A stretch of 64,000 bases of DNA from Sphingobium wenxiniae (GCF_007830065.1 NZ_VLKK01000001.1:62001-126000); one strand, 5' to 3'; counted from the first letter of the stretch, positions 1 to 9,726 are shown. Made by a program: numbers and translations. The notes: generated by a model not told the origin, from the sequence alone.

Positions 1-614
1 CGGGCGGCGGCGCGCAGCAGGAACTGCTCCGCCCCCGCCTCCCCCAGCCGCAGGCTGAGCGCCTGCAAGGCGCCGGTCAGCGCGGTGTCTCCATTCTGAT
101 CCGCCTCCACCGCCAGATCGGCCAGCACCTGCCGCGCCAGCGCCGACTGCTCGCGCTGGTCGAGCGGCCGGAAACCGGGCGTCAGGCCCGCCTCCAGCGG
201 AAAGGAGGTCAGCAACTGCTGGCAGAAACCATGGATCGTCTGGATGCGCAGGCCGCCGCCCGTCGATTCCAGCACCTCGGCGAACAGCCGGCGGGCACGG
301 TCGCGCGCTTCGGGACCGGCCTCTTCGCCCAGGGCTTCCAGATCGTTGAAAAGGTCGCCCTCCTCCATCTGCACCCACGCCGCCAGCCGGTCATGGATGC
401 GGTCGGCCATTTCCGCCGCGCCTGCCTTGGTAAAGGTGAGGCAGAGGATGTTTTCCGGCCGGACGCCTTGCAGCAGCAGGCGGAAAACGCGGGCCGTCAG
501 CACATGGGTCTTGCCCGTGCCCGCCGAAGCGGACAGCCAGACATGCGCGTCGGGCGCCGCCGCCAGCGCCTGTTTGTCCGCCAGCGGTTGAAGGGGGCTT
601 GCCTTCCTAGCCAT
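1..614 (-). CDS. addA: AddA, UvrD-like helicase/nuclease subunit (partial, 3' end outside window)
   Basis: This is the N-terminal ~204 residues of the helicase-nuclease subunit of AddAB, which resects double-strand breaks for RecA loading. The translation starts MARKASPLQPLADKQALAAA and shows Walker A SASAGTGKT (about residues 28-36), motif Ia-like LTFTKAGAAEMADRI and motif Ic-like IQTIHGFCQQLL, typical of UvrD/Rep superfamily 1 helicases. The ATG overlaps the addB stop by 8 nt, so the two subunits are probably translationally coupled. The motor C-terminal half and the nuclease domain lie beyond the left edge. The assignment rests on seen motifs plus the AddB neighbour. Confidence 0.93.
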   Translation of the reverse strand, partial: MARKASPLQPLADKQALAAAPDAHVWLSASAGTGKTHVLTARVFRLLLQGVRPENILCLTFTKAGAAEMADRIHDRLAAWVQMEEGDLFNDLEALGEEAGPEARDRARRLFAEVLESTGGGLRIQTIHGFCQQLLTSFPLEAGLTPGFRPLDQREQSALARQVLADLAVEADQNGDTALTGALQALSLRLGEAGAEQFLLRAAA

Positions 615-3582
615 CGTCGCGGCCATACCATTCCTCCAGCCGCATGAGCTGGTCATAATCGCCATAACTGGCCACTTCCGGATTGACCTGGGCCTCGAAC
701 GGCATGGTTCCGTTCAGATAGCCCGCCGCCGCCTGCTCGAACAGGTCATGGACATAGGCGGTGAAGTCGGCCGTCACGATCTTGTCCCTCTTGCCGAGCG
801 GATCGACCGGGCTTTCCCGATAGCCGAAGGCGTCTCCCTTCTTCGCCAGCGACCAATATTCGAAGCATCCGGCCACGGCACGCCCTTCGATGCCGGGAAA
901 GCCTCCGTGCTCCGCGATCAGCCCCAGCAGGCCGAGTTGCAGCGCAAATCCTGCCCTGACCTGCCGCGCGCTGGGCGGTTTCCCCGTCTTGTAATCGACG
1001 ATGGCCAGCGTTCCATCGGTCATCCGGTCGATGCGGTCGGCCTTTCCGGTCAGGGTGATGCCTGCGATCTCCGTCCGGCCCTCCCTTTCGACCGCCAGGA
1101 TGGAGCGGCCTTCCCCCTTGTCCTTCGTCACCTCCGCGGCAATCCAGCGGATAGCCTCGATCAGCCGCGGTTGCCACAGCGCGCGCAGCAAGGGGTGGAC
1201 GTCCGGCCGCGCGAACATCGCCCTTGCCCGATCCTCCAGATCGGCGGGGTCGAGCGTGGCCGCTTCCGCCCAGCGCTGGAGAATTTCGTGCACCGCCGTC
1301 CCGCGCCAGGCAGGGCCGGCGTCCGCGTCCACCGGATCGAGGCGCGCAAGGCGCAGGATGCGGCGGGCATAGAAGGCATAGGGATCGGCCTTCAGCCGGT
1401 CGACATCGGTGACGGGCACCAGCTTGGGCCTTACCGATGCGGGCGGGACGGGCCGTGGCCGCGCGGCGGGCCGGAACAGCGCCGGACGGTCGATATCCCG
1501 GGCGAAATCGGCATAGCGGTCCGCCGATTTCCATTGCGGCCCGGCCATGGCTTTCAACCGCAGCCAGAAACGGGACGCGACCGCCGGGCCGCCCGCCCCG
1601 CGCCGCGCACGGGTGATGAGGACCTGCGGAGCGCCCAGCGCGCTCGCGAAATCGTGCGCCGCCAATCCGATGCGGCTTTCCAGTCCGGGCAGTCCCAGAT
1701 CCTTGCGGATGCTGGGCGCCAGCCACGGGTCCGGCGCGGGCATACCCGGCCACACGCCTTCGTTCAGCCCGCCCAGGATCATGATGTCGGCCTGCATCAG
1801 CCGCGCTTCGATCAGGCCCAATATGGCGATGCGCGGATGCCCCCCCTGGGGCGGGCGCACGGCCACGCCGCCCAGCATGTGATCCAGCAATATCGGCAGC
1901 GACCGCATATCGGCCTCGCGCGGGCCATCGCCCGCATGGTCTTCCATGTCCGCGAACAGTTCGGCGGCCGCGCGACCCTGATGCCCCGCCCAGACGGCCT
2001 CGCGCGACAGCAGCCCCGCCTGCTCACGGATGGCGGCAAGCTGCGCGGACAGATCGGGCGCGCCGGCAAAGGCCGCTTCCAGCGGCGCCAGCAGGGACCG
2101 CGCCTGCGGCCACCACGCGCCGATCCGGGCGCGCAGGTCCCGCTGCCTGTCTTCGCCCTCGCGCGGGGCCAGCAGCAGGTCTATGCCCAGCAGGCCCGCT
2201 TGCGGCCGGGGGCCTCGCAGCAACAGATCGAGTCCCCGGACCCGTTCAAGCCAGGGCAGGCGATCCTCGCCCCGCATGACCAGCGGATGTTTCAGCAGCG
2301 CAAGCAGCGTCACGGGGGCAAAACGCTCCGCCACCGCCTGCGCCATCGCGATCAGCAAGGTGCCCGGCGGCAAGCGGGACAGCGGCTGACCGGCCGAATC
2401 GTCCGCCTCTATGTTCCATCTTTTCAGATGGGCCGACACGCGGGTGGCCAGTTGCCGGTCGGGCGTCACCAGCGCGGCGGTCTTTCCTGCGGTTTCCAGT
2501 GCCTCGCGCAAGGCGATGGCGATGGCCTGCGCTTCCTCGCCGGGCGTCGCGACTTCCAGCGCCTCCACGCCCGCCAGGGATCGGTCGGCGGTCTTCAGGT
2601 CGCGCCAGCGCGTGGTCAGGCGGGGCGGCAGCATGGCGTTGGAAATGTTGCGGCCCCGCACCGCGCGCGCGTCATGCTCGCTCCCCCAACGCCATTGCGC
2701 CACATCGTCCCGCGTGGCGCTCATGCGGTCGAGCAGCCGTTTCAACCCATATTGCGGATGGGTTTCATGCCCCGCCGGGATGCGTCCCGTGACCGGATCG
2801 GGATCGAAGGGGCCGATGGCCTCCCATGCGTCCGCGTCCATATTCTGGTCGAGACCCGCGAAAACGACCATGCCGTGCGGCATGGCGGCGATGCGCCGCA
2901 AAAGTCCGGCAATGGCGGGGGCCGTGGTGGAAATGCCCGCCGCGACGACGAAATGCCGGGGCGGGCTTTCCTTCCATCGCTCCGCCACGCGGTCGAACAG
3001 CCTGTTCCTCCGTTCGGCAAGGTCGATGCAGCCCAGCCGCTTCAATTCCTGCGGCCAGCGATCGAGGAGGACGGTCAACAGATCGAGCGATCTTTGCCAA
3101 TGGGCGGAAAGCGCGTCCGAAAGCTGGATGTCCCGCAAGGCTGCGACGGAAAGCCGCTCGACCTGCATCTGGTCCAGAACCGAAGCCAGCGTTCCGGCGA
3201 GTTGCAGCGCCTGCCCGGCATCCACCGGCCTGGGCGATACGTCCTGCACCAGCCGCGCGAGGATCATCTGCCGCTGCATGGGACCGACGGCGGGCGGGAT
3301 GGCGTCCTGCTCCCCCAGCGGATCGAGCGCGCCGCCGACCTGCTCGCCCAGTTCCGCATCGCCCAGGGCGACGAGCCGAGGCAGCAGCAACCCGCCGCCC
3401 GATTTCCTGACGAAGGCGTCGCTGATCGACCGGATCGCCCTGTTGCCGGGCAACAGGACCATGCCCTGCGCCAGCTTGACCGGGTCGTCGCCATGCCGGG
3501 CCAATAGGCCGGCGACCAGCGCATCGGAAAAGGAACGATGCGCGGGTATGTTGAACAGCGCGGGCCTGCCGCGCTCAACCAT
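607..3582 (-). CDS. addB: AddB, double-strand break repair subunit with PD-(D/E)XK nuclease
   Basis: A protein of 991 aa, the scaffold/nuclease partner of AddA in the AddAB resection complex. The C-terminal part carries a RecB-type nuclease signature: AVHEILQRW, then AIVDYKTGKPP (catalytic D and K) and a downstream QLGLLGLIAE helix. The N-terminal half resembles an inactivated helicase fold (LLPGNRAIRSISDAF where Walker A would be). The frame is open upstream, but the start MVERGRPALFNIPA is preferred because it gives an 8-nt overlap with the murU stop; a longer start would run deep into murU. It lies fifth in the leftward divL operon. Confidence 0.93.
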   Translation of the reverse strand: MVERGRPALFNIPAHRSFSDALVAGLLARHGDDPVKLAQGMVLLPGNRAIRSISDAFVRKSGGGLLLPRLVALGDAELGEQVGGALDPLGEQDAIPPAVGPMQRQMILARLVQDVSPRPVDAGQALQLAGTLASVLDQMQVERLSVAALRDIQLSDALSAHWQRSLDLLTVLLDRWPQELKRLGCIDLAERRNRLFDRVAERWKESPPRHFVVAAGISTTAPAIAGLLRRIAAMPHGMVVFAGLDQNMDADAWEAIGPFDPDPVTGRIPAGHETHPQYGLKRLLDRMSATRDDVAQWRWGSEHDARAVRGRNISNAMLPPRLTTRWRDLKTADRSLAGVEALEVATPGEEAQAIAIALREALETAGKTAALVTPDRQLATRVSAHLKRWNIEADDSAGQPLSRLPPGTLLIAMAQAVAERFAPVTLLALLKHPLVMRGEDRLPWLERVRGLDLLLRGPRPQAGLLGIDLLLAPREGEDRQRDLRARIGAWWPQARSLLAPLEAAFAGAPDLSAQLAAIREQAGLLSREAVWAGHQGRAAAELFADMEDHAGDGPREADMRSLPILLDHMLGGVAVRPPQGGHPRIAILGLIEARLMQADIMILGGLNEGVWPGMPAPDPWLAPSIRKDLGLPGLESRIGLAAHDFASALGAPQVLITRARRGAGGPAVASRFWLRLKAMAGPQWKSADRYADFARDIDRPALFRPAARPRPVPPASVRPKLVPVTDVDRLKADPYAFYARRILRLARLDPVDADAGPAWRGTAVHEILQRWAEAATLDPADLEDRARAMFARPDVHPLLRALWQPRLIEAIRWIAAEVTKDKGEGRSILAVEREGRTEIAGITLTGKADRIDRMTDGTLAIVDYKTGKPPSARQVRAGFALQLGLLGLIAEHGGFPGIEGRAVAGCFEYWSLAKKGDAFGYRESPVDPLGKRDKIVTADFTAYVHDLFEQAAAGYLNGTMPFEAQVNPEVASYGDYDQLMRLEEWYGRDDG

Positions 3583-4285
3583 GGCCCAGCATCGCTTCCA
3601 CGATCGGGATGGCGCGCGGCGTGCCGACGTCGAACCACAATCCCTGATGGGAAACGCCATGGAGCCGCCCGGCCTCCATGGCGCGGTTCCAGAAGATATT
3701 GGTGGAAAAGACATCGGACGGCGGATCGGCCAGCAGGGCGGGCGACATGATCTGCACGCCGGTGAAGACAAAGGGCGCGACATGGGCGGGCTTGCGCCGC
3801 GTCAGCCGTCCGGTCGCATCCATGTGGAAATCGCCCGGTCCGCCATGGCAGTTGGCCCGCGCGAGCGGCACCAGCAGCAGCAGCGCATCCATGCGGGCGG
3901 GGTCCCATATGGCCTGCATGGCGCCCAGCGTTTCCTGCGGGCCGTCGATCCACAGATTGTCGCTGTTCGCGCACAGGAACGGCTTGTCGCCCAGCAGCGG
4001 CTTGGCCTTCATCAATCCCCCGCCCGTTTCCAGCAAACGGCCGCGCTCGTCGGAGATCAGATATTCCACATCGCCCTTGCGCGCCCGCAGATGCGCCTCG
4101 ACCGTGTCGGCGAGATAGTGGACGTTGACCACGACCTTCCTGATCCCGCCCGCCTCCAGCCGGTCGAGCGCGTGGTCCATCAGCGGCTTGCCCGCCACCT
4201 TGACCAGCGGCTTGGGACGGGTCGCGGTCAGCGGTCGCATCCGCTTGCCCAGCCCCGCCGCCATCAGCATCGCGGTGTCGATCAT
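3575..4285 (-). CDS. murU: N-acetylmuramate alpha-1-phosphate uridylyltransferase (MurU)
   Basis: A nucleotidyltransferase of 236 aa that converts MurNAc-1-phosphate plus UTP to UDP-MurNAc in the peptidoglycan salvage route that bypasses de novo MurA/MurB synthesis. The N-terminus MLMAAGLGKRMRPLTATRPK is the G-x-G-x-R sugar-1-phosphate NTP-transferase loop, followed by KPLVKVAGKPLMDHAL. The start ATG overlaps the amgK stop (ATGA). Pairing with AmgK makes the MurU assignment much stronger than generic mannose-1-phosphate guanylyltransferase. It is a cytoplasmic enzyme. Confidence 0.9.
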   Translation of the reverse strand: MIDTAMLMAAGLGKRMRPLTATRPKPLVKVAGKPLMDHALDRLEAGGIRKVVVNVHYLADTVEAHLRARKGDVEYLISDERGRLLETGGGLMKAKPLLGDKPFLCANSDNLWIDGPQETLGAMQAIWDPARMDALLLLVPLARANCHGGPGDFHMDATGRLTRRKPAHVAPFVFTGVQIMSPALLADPPSDVFSTNIFWNRAMEAGRLHGVSHQGLWFDVGTPRAIPIVEAMLGHG

Positions 4286-5280
4286 GCAGGCGAGAACTCC
4301 GCCAGCGCATCATGGCGCTTTTCCGATGGAATATGGGCCGCGAACCATTCCGCCACCGGAGCCAGCGCGGGATGCGCCAGATCGCGCTCCAGCAATCCCC
4401 ACATGCGCGGCAGGAAGGACAGGTAGCGCGGCTTGCCGTCCCGTTTCCACAGGCGCGTGAAGATACCGATGATCTTCGCGTTCCGCTGCGCCCCCAGCAC
4501 CGCATAGGCGGCGTCGAAATCCTCCGGCGGCGCGGCCAGGTCGCGGTAGAGCGCCAGCATATCCGCCTCCAGCTCCGGCGGCACGTCCCGCCGCGCGTCC
4601 TGCAACAGCGACACCAGGTCATAGGCCGGATGTCCCGCCAGCGCGTCCTGGAAATCGAGCAGCCCCAGCCCCCGCGCCGAAGGCCGGTCGATCAGCATGA
4701 TGTTTTCCGCATGATAGTCCCGCAGGACCGTCACGACCGGGCTGGCCGCCCCTTCGACCAGCGGCAGCACCGCGTCCCATGCGCGGGCATAGCCCGCCGC
4801 GTCGGCCTCGATCCCCGCCGCCGGGCAATACCATTCGGTCAGCAGCCCCGCTTCCCGCTGATACACCGCCCGGTCATAGGGCGGCACGGACGCGGCGGGC
4901 CGCTTGTGCAGGTCGGCGAGCAGCGCGATGGCGCGCGCATAGACGTCCCGTTCCTCGCCGGGATGATCCTCCACATATTCCTTGACCCGGACGTCGCCGA
5001 AATCCTCGATCAGGACCAGCCCTTCGTCCAGATCGCGCGCAAGGATCGCGGGCGCGGCGAACCCTTCTCCCAGCAGATGCTCGGCAAGGGCGATGAAGGG
5101 GCGCGGGTCTTCATGCGGCGGCGGCGCATCCATCAGCACGGCCCGGCGCGAACCGTCGACCACGCGGAAATAGCGCCGGAAGGACGCGTCGCCCGCAAGC
5201 GGCACGATCGCGCCGCCGCCCCATCCCACGCGCTTCAGGAAGCCGGGCGCGGCGGGGGGCGGGATCATATCTGTGGCCAT
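4282..5280 (-). CDS. amgK: N-acetylmuramate/N-acetylglucosamine anomeric kinase (AmgK)
   Basis: A sugar kinase of 332 aa with the aminoglycoside-phosphotransferase fold. It phosphorylates the anomeric carbon of recycled MurNAc/GlcNAc and feeds MurU. Visible elements are PLAGDASFRRYFRV (nucleotide loop), VLMDAPPPHED (lysine-poor strand typical of AmgK), the catalytic loop VLRDYHAENIML (Brenner H-x-D-like DYH..N) and LLDFQDALAGHPAYDLVSLL (metal-binding D). The start MATDMIPPPAAPGF was chosen because it overlaps the 3' end of tsaE by 16 nt; a longer open frame upstream would fully overlay tsaE. Confidence 0.9.
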   Translation of the reverse strand: MATDMIPPPAAPGFLKRVGWGGGAIVPLAGDASFRRYFRVVDGSRRAVLMDAPPPHEDPRPFIALAEHLLGEGFAAPAILARDLDEGLVLIEDFGDVRVKEYVEDHPGEERDVYARAIALLADLHKRPAASVPPYDRAVYQREAGLLTEWYCPAAGIEADAAGYARAWDAVLPLVEGAASPVVTVLRDYHAENIMLIDRPSARGLGLLDFQDALAGHPAYDLVSLLQDARRDVPPELEADMLALYRDLAAPPEDFDAAYAVLGAQRNAKIIGIFTRLWKRDGKPRYLSFLPRMWGLLERDLAHPALAPVAEWFAAHIPSEKRHDALAEFSPA

Positions 5281-5723
5281 CGCTCTTTCCAATCGTCGGG
5301 AAGCTCCGCTGTCAAGCGCCGTCCGCCATCGGCCCGCGCCTCTATACGCAGCCGCAGGGCATGGGGCCACAGCGCATCGCCCAGCCGCTCCGGCCATTCG
5401 ATGATGAGCAGGCTGTCCATCAGATAATCGTCCAGCCCGAGTTCCGCCGCCTCCGCCGGATCGTCGATGCGGTAGAGATCGACATGCGTGACGGGCAGCC
5501 GCACTTCGGGAACGTCATAGGGCTGGACGAGCGCGAAACTGGGGCTGGGCGCTTCCCCTTCCAGTCCCAGCGCTTCCAATATGCCCCGCGCCAATGTGGT
5601 TTTGCCGGCCCCCAGCCCGCCTTCCAGCGCGATGACGTCGCCGATGCGGACCTGGCCTGCTATGGCGCGGCCCATTTCCAGCATGGCGTCCTCATCGGGC
5701 AGGGTGACGGCTTCCTCAGCCAC
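5265..5723 (-). CDS. tsaE: tRNA threonylcarbamoyladenosine biosynthesis ATPase TsaE
   Basis: A P-loop ATPase of 152 aa that, with TsaB and TsaD, installs the t6A37 modification on ANN-decoding tRNAs. It shows Walker A GGLGAGKTTLARG (about residues 34-46), the family stretch SPSFALVQPY, HVDLYRIDDP and IIEWPERLG. The start is GTG (VAEEAVTLPDE), overlapping the divL stop as GTGGCTGA; a longer upstream ATG would overlap divL by 74 nt and adds residues with no family resemblance. The size is normal for TsaE (about 150 aa). Confidence 0.92.
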   Translation of the reverse strand: MAEEAVTLPDEDAMLEMGRAIAGQVRIGDVIALEGGLGAGKTTLARGILEALGLEGEAPSPSFALVQPYDVPEVRLPVTHVDLYRIDDPAEAAELGLDDYLMDSLLIIEWPERLGDALWPHALRLRIEARADGGRRLTAELPDDWKERWPQI

Positions 5724-8064
5724 GGGGCAGTTCCATGACCGCCATGGTGCCCTGCCCCGGTTCGGAAACAAGCTGGAACGTGCCGCCATGCGCTTCCGTC
5801 AATTGCCTGGCGAGCGGCAGACCGATGCCTGCCTTCCCGCCATTGCGCGCCTGTTCGGATCGCGCCGCCGGATCGAAGATCGTCGCCTGCCGCTTCGGGG
5901 CGATGCCGGGTCCGTTGTCCGACACCACCAGCCGCGCCTTGTCCGCGCCGCCATCGCCGTGCAGCAGGACCCGCGCGCCCTTGCCGCAATAGAGCACCGC
6001 ATTTTCAAGCAGATGGTCCAGCGCCTGCCCGATGCGGCGCGCGTCGCCCTGCACCGTGCCCAACGTGTCCTGGAGGGAAATCGCCAGGTCTATCCCCTTG
6101 GCCCTTGCCGCCTGCCCGATTCGCTCCGCGCTTTCCCGCGCCAGCGCGGTCAGGTCCACCGGCGCCTGTTCGATGGAAAGCGTTCCCGCTTCCCCCTGGG
6201 TCAGGTCCAGCACATTGTCGATCATCATCGACAGGCGGGACGTGCTCTGGAGGATGCCGTCGACATAGTCCTTCGCCGCTTCGCTAAGGTCCCCGGCATA
6301 GCCCGCGCTCATCATCTGGGCGAACCCGGATATGGTGGTAAGGGGGGTGCGCAGTTCATAGCTCATATTGGCGACGAAGGCGGTCTTGACCTTGTCCGCC
6401 TGCTCCAGCGCCTCGTTGCGGTCGCGCAGGATCTGCTCCACCCGGCGGCTGTCGGTCACATCCAGCATGGTGAACAGCGCATTGCCGTCCGGCAGCGGAA
6501 TCGCCGCGAACTCGAATATATGGCCATCGGCGAAACCCACATGGCCCATGCGCTGCTTGCGCTCGACCGTGGCGGCCCGCACCAGTTCGCGGACCAGGTT
6601 CACCTGCTGCGGCTTGGCCAGGCGCGACTGGACCGCCTGCATCAGTTCGTCGATGCGCGGATGGGCGGCCAGCATCTCCTCAGGCAATCCCCATGTCGTC
6701 TGGAACCGGCTGTTCCACAGGCGCAGCCGCCCGTCTGACGAGAACACGCCGATCGATTCGAACAGGTTGTCGAATGTCGCGGTCCGCACCCGCAGCAGCG
6801 TGTCGCGCGCGCTCGACAACTGGACCTGTTCCGTCCGGTCCTCGAAGATCAGCAGCAACCCGCCATCGGGCAGAGGCTGGGCGTAGACGCGCAAATGCGT
6901 GCCGTCGGCCAGCAGCCAGTTTTCCTCCAGCGGATCGGGGGACAGGAACCATTCCCGCCGCTCTGAACGCCAGGCGGGAAAATCCCGGTGTTCCGGCACG
7001 CGCCGCGCATCGCGCATCTGGTCGAGAACCCGTTCGAACAACGGACCGTCGCCCAGCCGATCCTGATCGAGACCGAACAGGCTGATGAAAGGCTGGTTCC
7101 AGAAACGCAGGGCGCGATCCGGCCCGAACCGCGCGACCCCTGCCGACAGGCGGTCCAGCAGATCGCGTTGCGCCGCCTCCAGCCGCCGGTGCTCGACCCG
7201 GGCCTGTTCCAGTTCATGCTGGTCCATGGCGAAGCCGGCGACGCCCGCCGCGCCCAGCGGCACGTCGACCACCCGCATGGTCCTGCGTTCCCCGTCGATG
7301 GTGGCGGGGATCATGCGGGCGACCGGCGCGCCTTCCGCCATGGCTTCGGCGGCGGCGTCCTGCGGCGTGATACCCCCTGCCGTCTCGACCAGTTCCGTGC
7401 CGTTTTCGATGACGTCCCGCGCGCTGCTCGCATCCACGGCGTGGACATAGGCCGCGTTGACCAGGCTTAACCGCATGTCGGGCGTGCGATGCCACATGGG
7501 GAACGGCGCGGCTTCCACCAGTCCCGCCATCGCCTGCAAGGCGTCGCGGAGCTGTTCGACCGTATCCTTCAGCGTCTCGATCTCGGTCTGGCTGTCGGTC
7601 GCGTCGAATATCCACAGGACGACCCCGCCGCTGGACGCCAGCGCCGGTCCGGCCGGAGCGCCCCTGACAAGCAGGAGCCGCGTCGAACCCACCCCGCGAA
7701 TCGGAAGCGCGAAACTTTTCCCCGCGCGCTGCGCCGCGGCGATTTCCCGCCCCAATGCCGCCGCATCGCCCGGTTCCAATCCGCCGTCTTCCGCAATCAG
7801 TTCGGACAGGAAGGCCGGGATACGATCCTTGCCAAGCCATTTGGCCAGCCGGTCGGACGCTTCCAGATGGCCGTCCGCGTGGATGATGACGGGCGCGGCG
7901 GGGGCGGACGCCAGCAGCACGGACAGGCGATCGAACTGCCCCTGCGCCTGCGTCCCTTCCCGGCGCATATGATAGCCGTTCCTCAGCGCCCAGATCGCCG
8001 CGGCCAGCCAGGCCGCGAGGACGGCGCCCAACAGGACGGCCGCAAGCGGGGTCAAAGGCGTCAT
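5716..8064 (-). CDS. divL: DivL-like cell-cycle sensor pseudokinase (phospho-acceptor His replaced by Tyr)
   Basis: A membrane-anchored PAS/histidine-kinase protein of 782 aa. It has one N-terminal transmembrane segment (residues about 5-27), several PAS-like regions (about 180-280, 300-410, 430-540), a dimerisation helix and a HATPase domain. At the H-box the sequence is NMSYELRTPLTT, so the normally phosphorylated His is Tyr569, the hallmark of Caulobacter DivL, which modulates CckA and hence CtrA. N box (LDHLLENAVLY) and G1 (VSDNGPGIAP) remain, so ATP binding may be kept. It leads the leftward operon divL-tsaE-amgK-murU-addB-addA. The function in this organism is inferred from the Tyr signature and family. 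Confidence 0.9.
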   Translation of the reverse strand: MTPLTPLAAVLLGAVLAAWLAAAIWALRNGYHMRREGTQAQGQFDRLSVLLASAPAAPVIIHADGHLEASDRLAKWLGKDRIPAFLSELIAEDGGLEPGDAAALGREIAAAQRAGKSFALPIRGVGSTRLLLVRGAPAGPALASSGGVVLWIFDATDSQTEIETLKDTVEQLRDALQAMAGLVEAAPFPMWHRTPDMRLSLVNAAYVHAVDASSARDVIENGTELVETAGGITPQDAAAEAMAEGAPVARMIPATIDGERRTMRVVDVPLGAAGVAGFAMDQHELEQARVEHRRLEAAQRDLLDRLSAGVARFGPDRALRFWNQPFISLFGLDQDRLGDGPLFERVLDQMRDARRVPEHRDFPAWRSERREWFLSPDPLEENWLLADGTHLRVYAQPLPDGGLLLIFEDRTEQVQLSSARDTLLRVRTATFDNLFESIGVFSSDGRLRLWNSRFQTTWGLPEEMLAAHPRIDELMQAVQSRLAKPQQVNLVRELVRAATVERKQRMGHVGFADGHIFEFAAIPLPDGNALFTMLDVTDSRRVEQILRDRNEALEQADKVKTAFVANMSYELRTPLTTISGFAQMMSAGYAGDLSEAAKDYVDGILQSTSRLSMMIDNVLDLTQGEAGTLSIEQAPVDLTALARESAERIGQAARAKGIDLAISLQDTLGTVQGDARRIGQALDHLLENAVLYCGKGARVLLHGDGGADKARLVVSDNGPGIAPKRQATIFDPAARSEQARNGGKAGIGLPLARQLTEAHGGTFQLVSEPGQGTMAVMELPRG

Positions 8065-8185
8065 CGCGCCGTCTTCGCCTTGATATGGACGTGGGAAACC
8101 CTGCTCATGATCGTCACGGGACTATCCCAACTCGGGAGCGGGGTGAAGCGGAGGGCGGAAAGTTTTTGCGGGGAGAATGGAAGGA

Positions 8186-8208
8186 GGGGGAAGGCAACGC
8201 CCTCCCCC
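8186..8208 (-). terminator. Possible terminator hairpin downstream of ahcY
   Basis: A GC-rich inverted repeat, GGGGGA-A-GGC / GCC-C-TCCCCC, with a 3-nt loop and one A.C mismatch sits just past the ahcY stop. On the minus strand it is followed by a pyrimidine-rich but not pure-T tract, so intrinsic termination is plausible rather than certain. Confidence 0.4.
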
Positions 8209-8215
8209 TGCCCGG

Positions 8216-9625
8216 TCAATAGCGGTAGTGATCGGGCTTGAACGGCCCTTCGACGCCGACGCCGATATAGTCGGCCTGCTTCTGCGTCAGCTTGCTGAGC
8301 TTCACGCCCAGCTTTTCGAGGTGAAGCGCGGCGACCTTTTCGTCCAGATGCTTGGGCAGGACGTAGACTTCGTTCTTATATTCGTCCGACTTGGTCCACA
8401 GTTCGATCTGCGCCAGCACCTGATTGGTGAAGCTGGACGACATGACGAAGCTGGGATGGCCCGTCGCGCAGCCCAGGTTCACCAGCCGGCCCTTGGCCAG
8501 CACGATGATCTTCTTGCCGTCGGCGAATTCGACCTCGTCGACCTGCGGCTTGATCTCGGTCCACTTCATGTTGTTGAGGCCCGCGATCTGTATCTCGCTG
8601 TCGAAATGGCCGATATTGCAGACGATCGCCATATTCTTCATCGCCCGCATATGGTCGACGGTGATGACGTCGGCATTGCCGGTGGCCGTCACGAAGATGT
8701 CGGCGCGGGTCGCCGCTTCCTCCATCGTCACAACTTCATAGCCTTCCATCGCCGCCTGCAACGCGCAGATCGGATCGACTTCGGTGACGAGCACGCGCGC
8801 GCCGCCGTTGCGGAGCGATGCGGCCGAACCCTTGCCGACGTCGCCGAATCCCGCGACGCAGGCGACCTTGCCCGCCAGCATCACGTCGGTCGCACGGCGG
8901 ATCGCGTCGACCAGCGATTCCTTGCAGCCATAAAGATTGTCGAATTTCGACTTGGTGACGCTGTCGTTCACGTTGATCGCCGGGAAGGGCAGCTTGCCCT
9001 TCTTCGCCAGCTCGTAAAGGCGGTGGACGCCGGTGGTGGTTTCCTCCGACACGCCCTTGATGGCCTTCACCGTCTGCGTCAGATAGCCCGGACGTTCCGC
9101 CAGGAAGCGCTTCAACGTCGCGACGAAGATTTCCTCTTCCTCATTGGTCGGCGCGAACAGCTCTTCCCCCGCCTCGACCCGCGCGCCCCACAGGGCGAAC
9201 ATGGTGGCGTCGCCGCCATCGTCCAGGATCATGTTGCAGGTCGTGTCGCCCCAATCGAAGATGCGGATCACATAGTCCCAATATTCCTCCAGCGTCTCGC
9301 CCTTCACGGCGAAGACGGGAACGCCCCGCGCGGCGATGGCGGCGGCGGCATGGTCCTGCGTGGAAAAGATGTTGCACGATGCCCAGCGGATCTCCGCGCC
9401 CAGTTCGGCCAGCGTCTCGATCAGCACGGCGGTCTGGATCGTCATGTGCAGCGACCCGGTGATGCGCGCGCCCTTCAGCGGCTTGGCCGCGCCGAACTCG
9501 TCGCGCAGGGCCATGAGGCCGGGCATTTCGGTTTCGGCGATCTCGATTTCCTTGCGGCCGAAATCGGCAAGGCTGATGTCGCGGATCACATAATCCTGCG
9601 CCTGGGCTGCGGGAGCGGTTGCCAA
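8216..9625 (-). CDS. ahcY: S-adenosyl-L-homocysteine hydrolase (adenosylhomocysteinase)
   Basis: An enzyme of 469 aa that splits S-adenosylhomocysteine to adenosine and homocysteine, relieving product inhibition of SAM-dependent methyltransferases. Clear signatures are [17 protein letters not shown], the NAD-binding [28 protein letters not shown] and the C-terminal [10 protein letters not shown] that closes the active site. The length fits bacterial AhcY with the usual internal insertion. The start is TTG, about 7 nt downstream of a GGAG ribosome-binding site; no in-frame ATG exists nearby. A palindromic operator candidate lies about 100 nt upstream. It appears monocistronic. Confidence 0.97.
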   Translation of the reverse strand: MATAPAAQAQDYVIRDISLADFGRKEIEIAETEMPGLMALRDEFGAAKPLKGARITGSLHMTIQTAVLIETLAELGAEIRWASCNIFSTQDHAAAAIAARGVPVFAVKGETLEEYWDYVIRIFDWGDTTCNMILDDGGDATMFALWGARVEAGEELFAPTNEEEEIFVATLKRFLAERPGYLTQTVKAIKGVSEETTTGVHRLYELAKKGKLPFPAINVNDSVTKSKFDNLYGCKESLVDAIRRATDVMLAGKVACVAGFGDVGKGSAASLRNGGARVLVTEVDPICALQAAMEGYEVVTMEEAATRADIFVTATGNADVITVDHMRAMKNMAIVCNIGHFDSEIQIAGLNNMKWTEIKPQVDEVEFADGKKIIVLAKGRLVNLGCATGHPSFVMSSSFTNQVLAQIELWTKSDEYKNEVYVLPKHLDEKVAALHLEKLGVKLSKLTQKQADYIGVGVEGPFKPDHYRY

Positions 9626-9726
9626 GGGAAGTCTCCATCGAACTAGAATTGGCCGACGCCGCCAGCGCGGCGGACGCCGAAGATGCCCGCCGCTTTATCA
9701 ACCGGCGCGCGTCGTGGCAACTCGAT

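Noticed and set aside
748-3507. Long plus-strand open frame of 919 codons opposite addB
   Set aside because: It is antisense to a well-supported addB with nuclease motifs, has an Arg/Gln/His-rich composition and no domain signature; long antisense frames are expected in GC-rich DNA.
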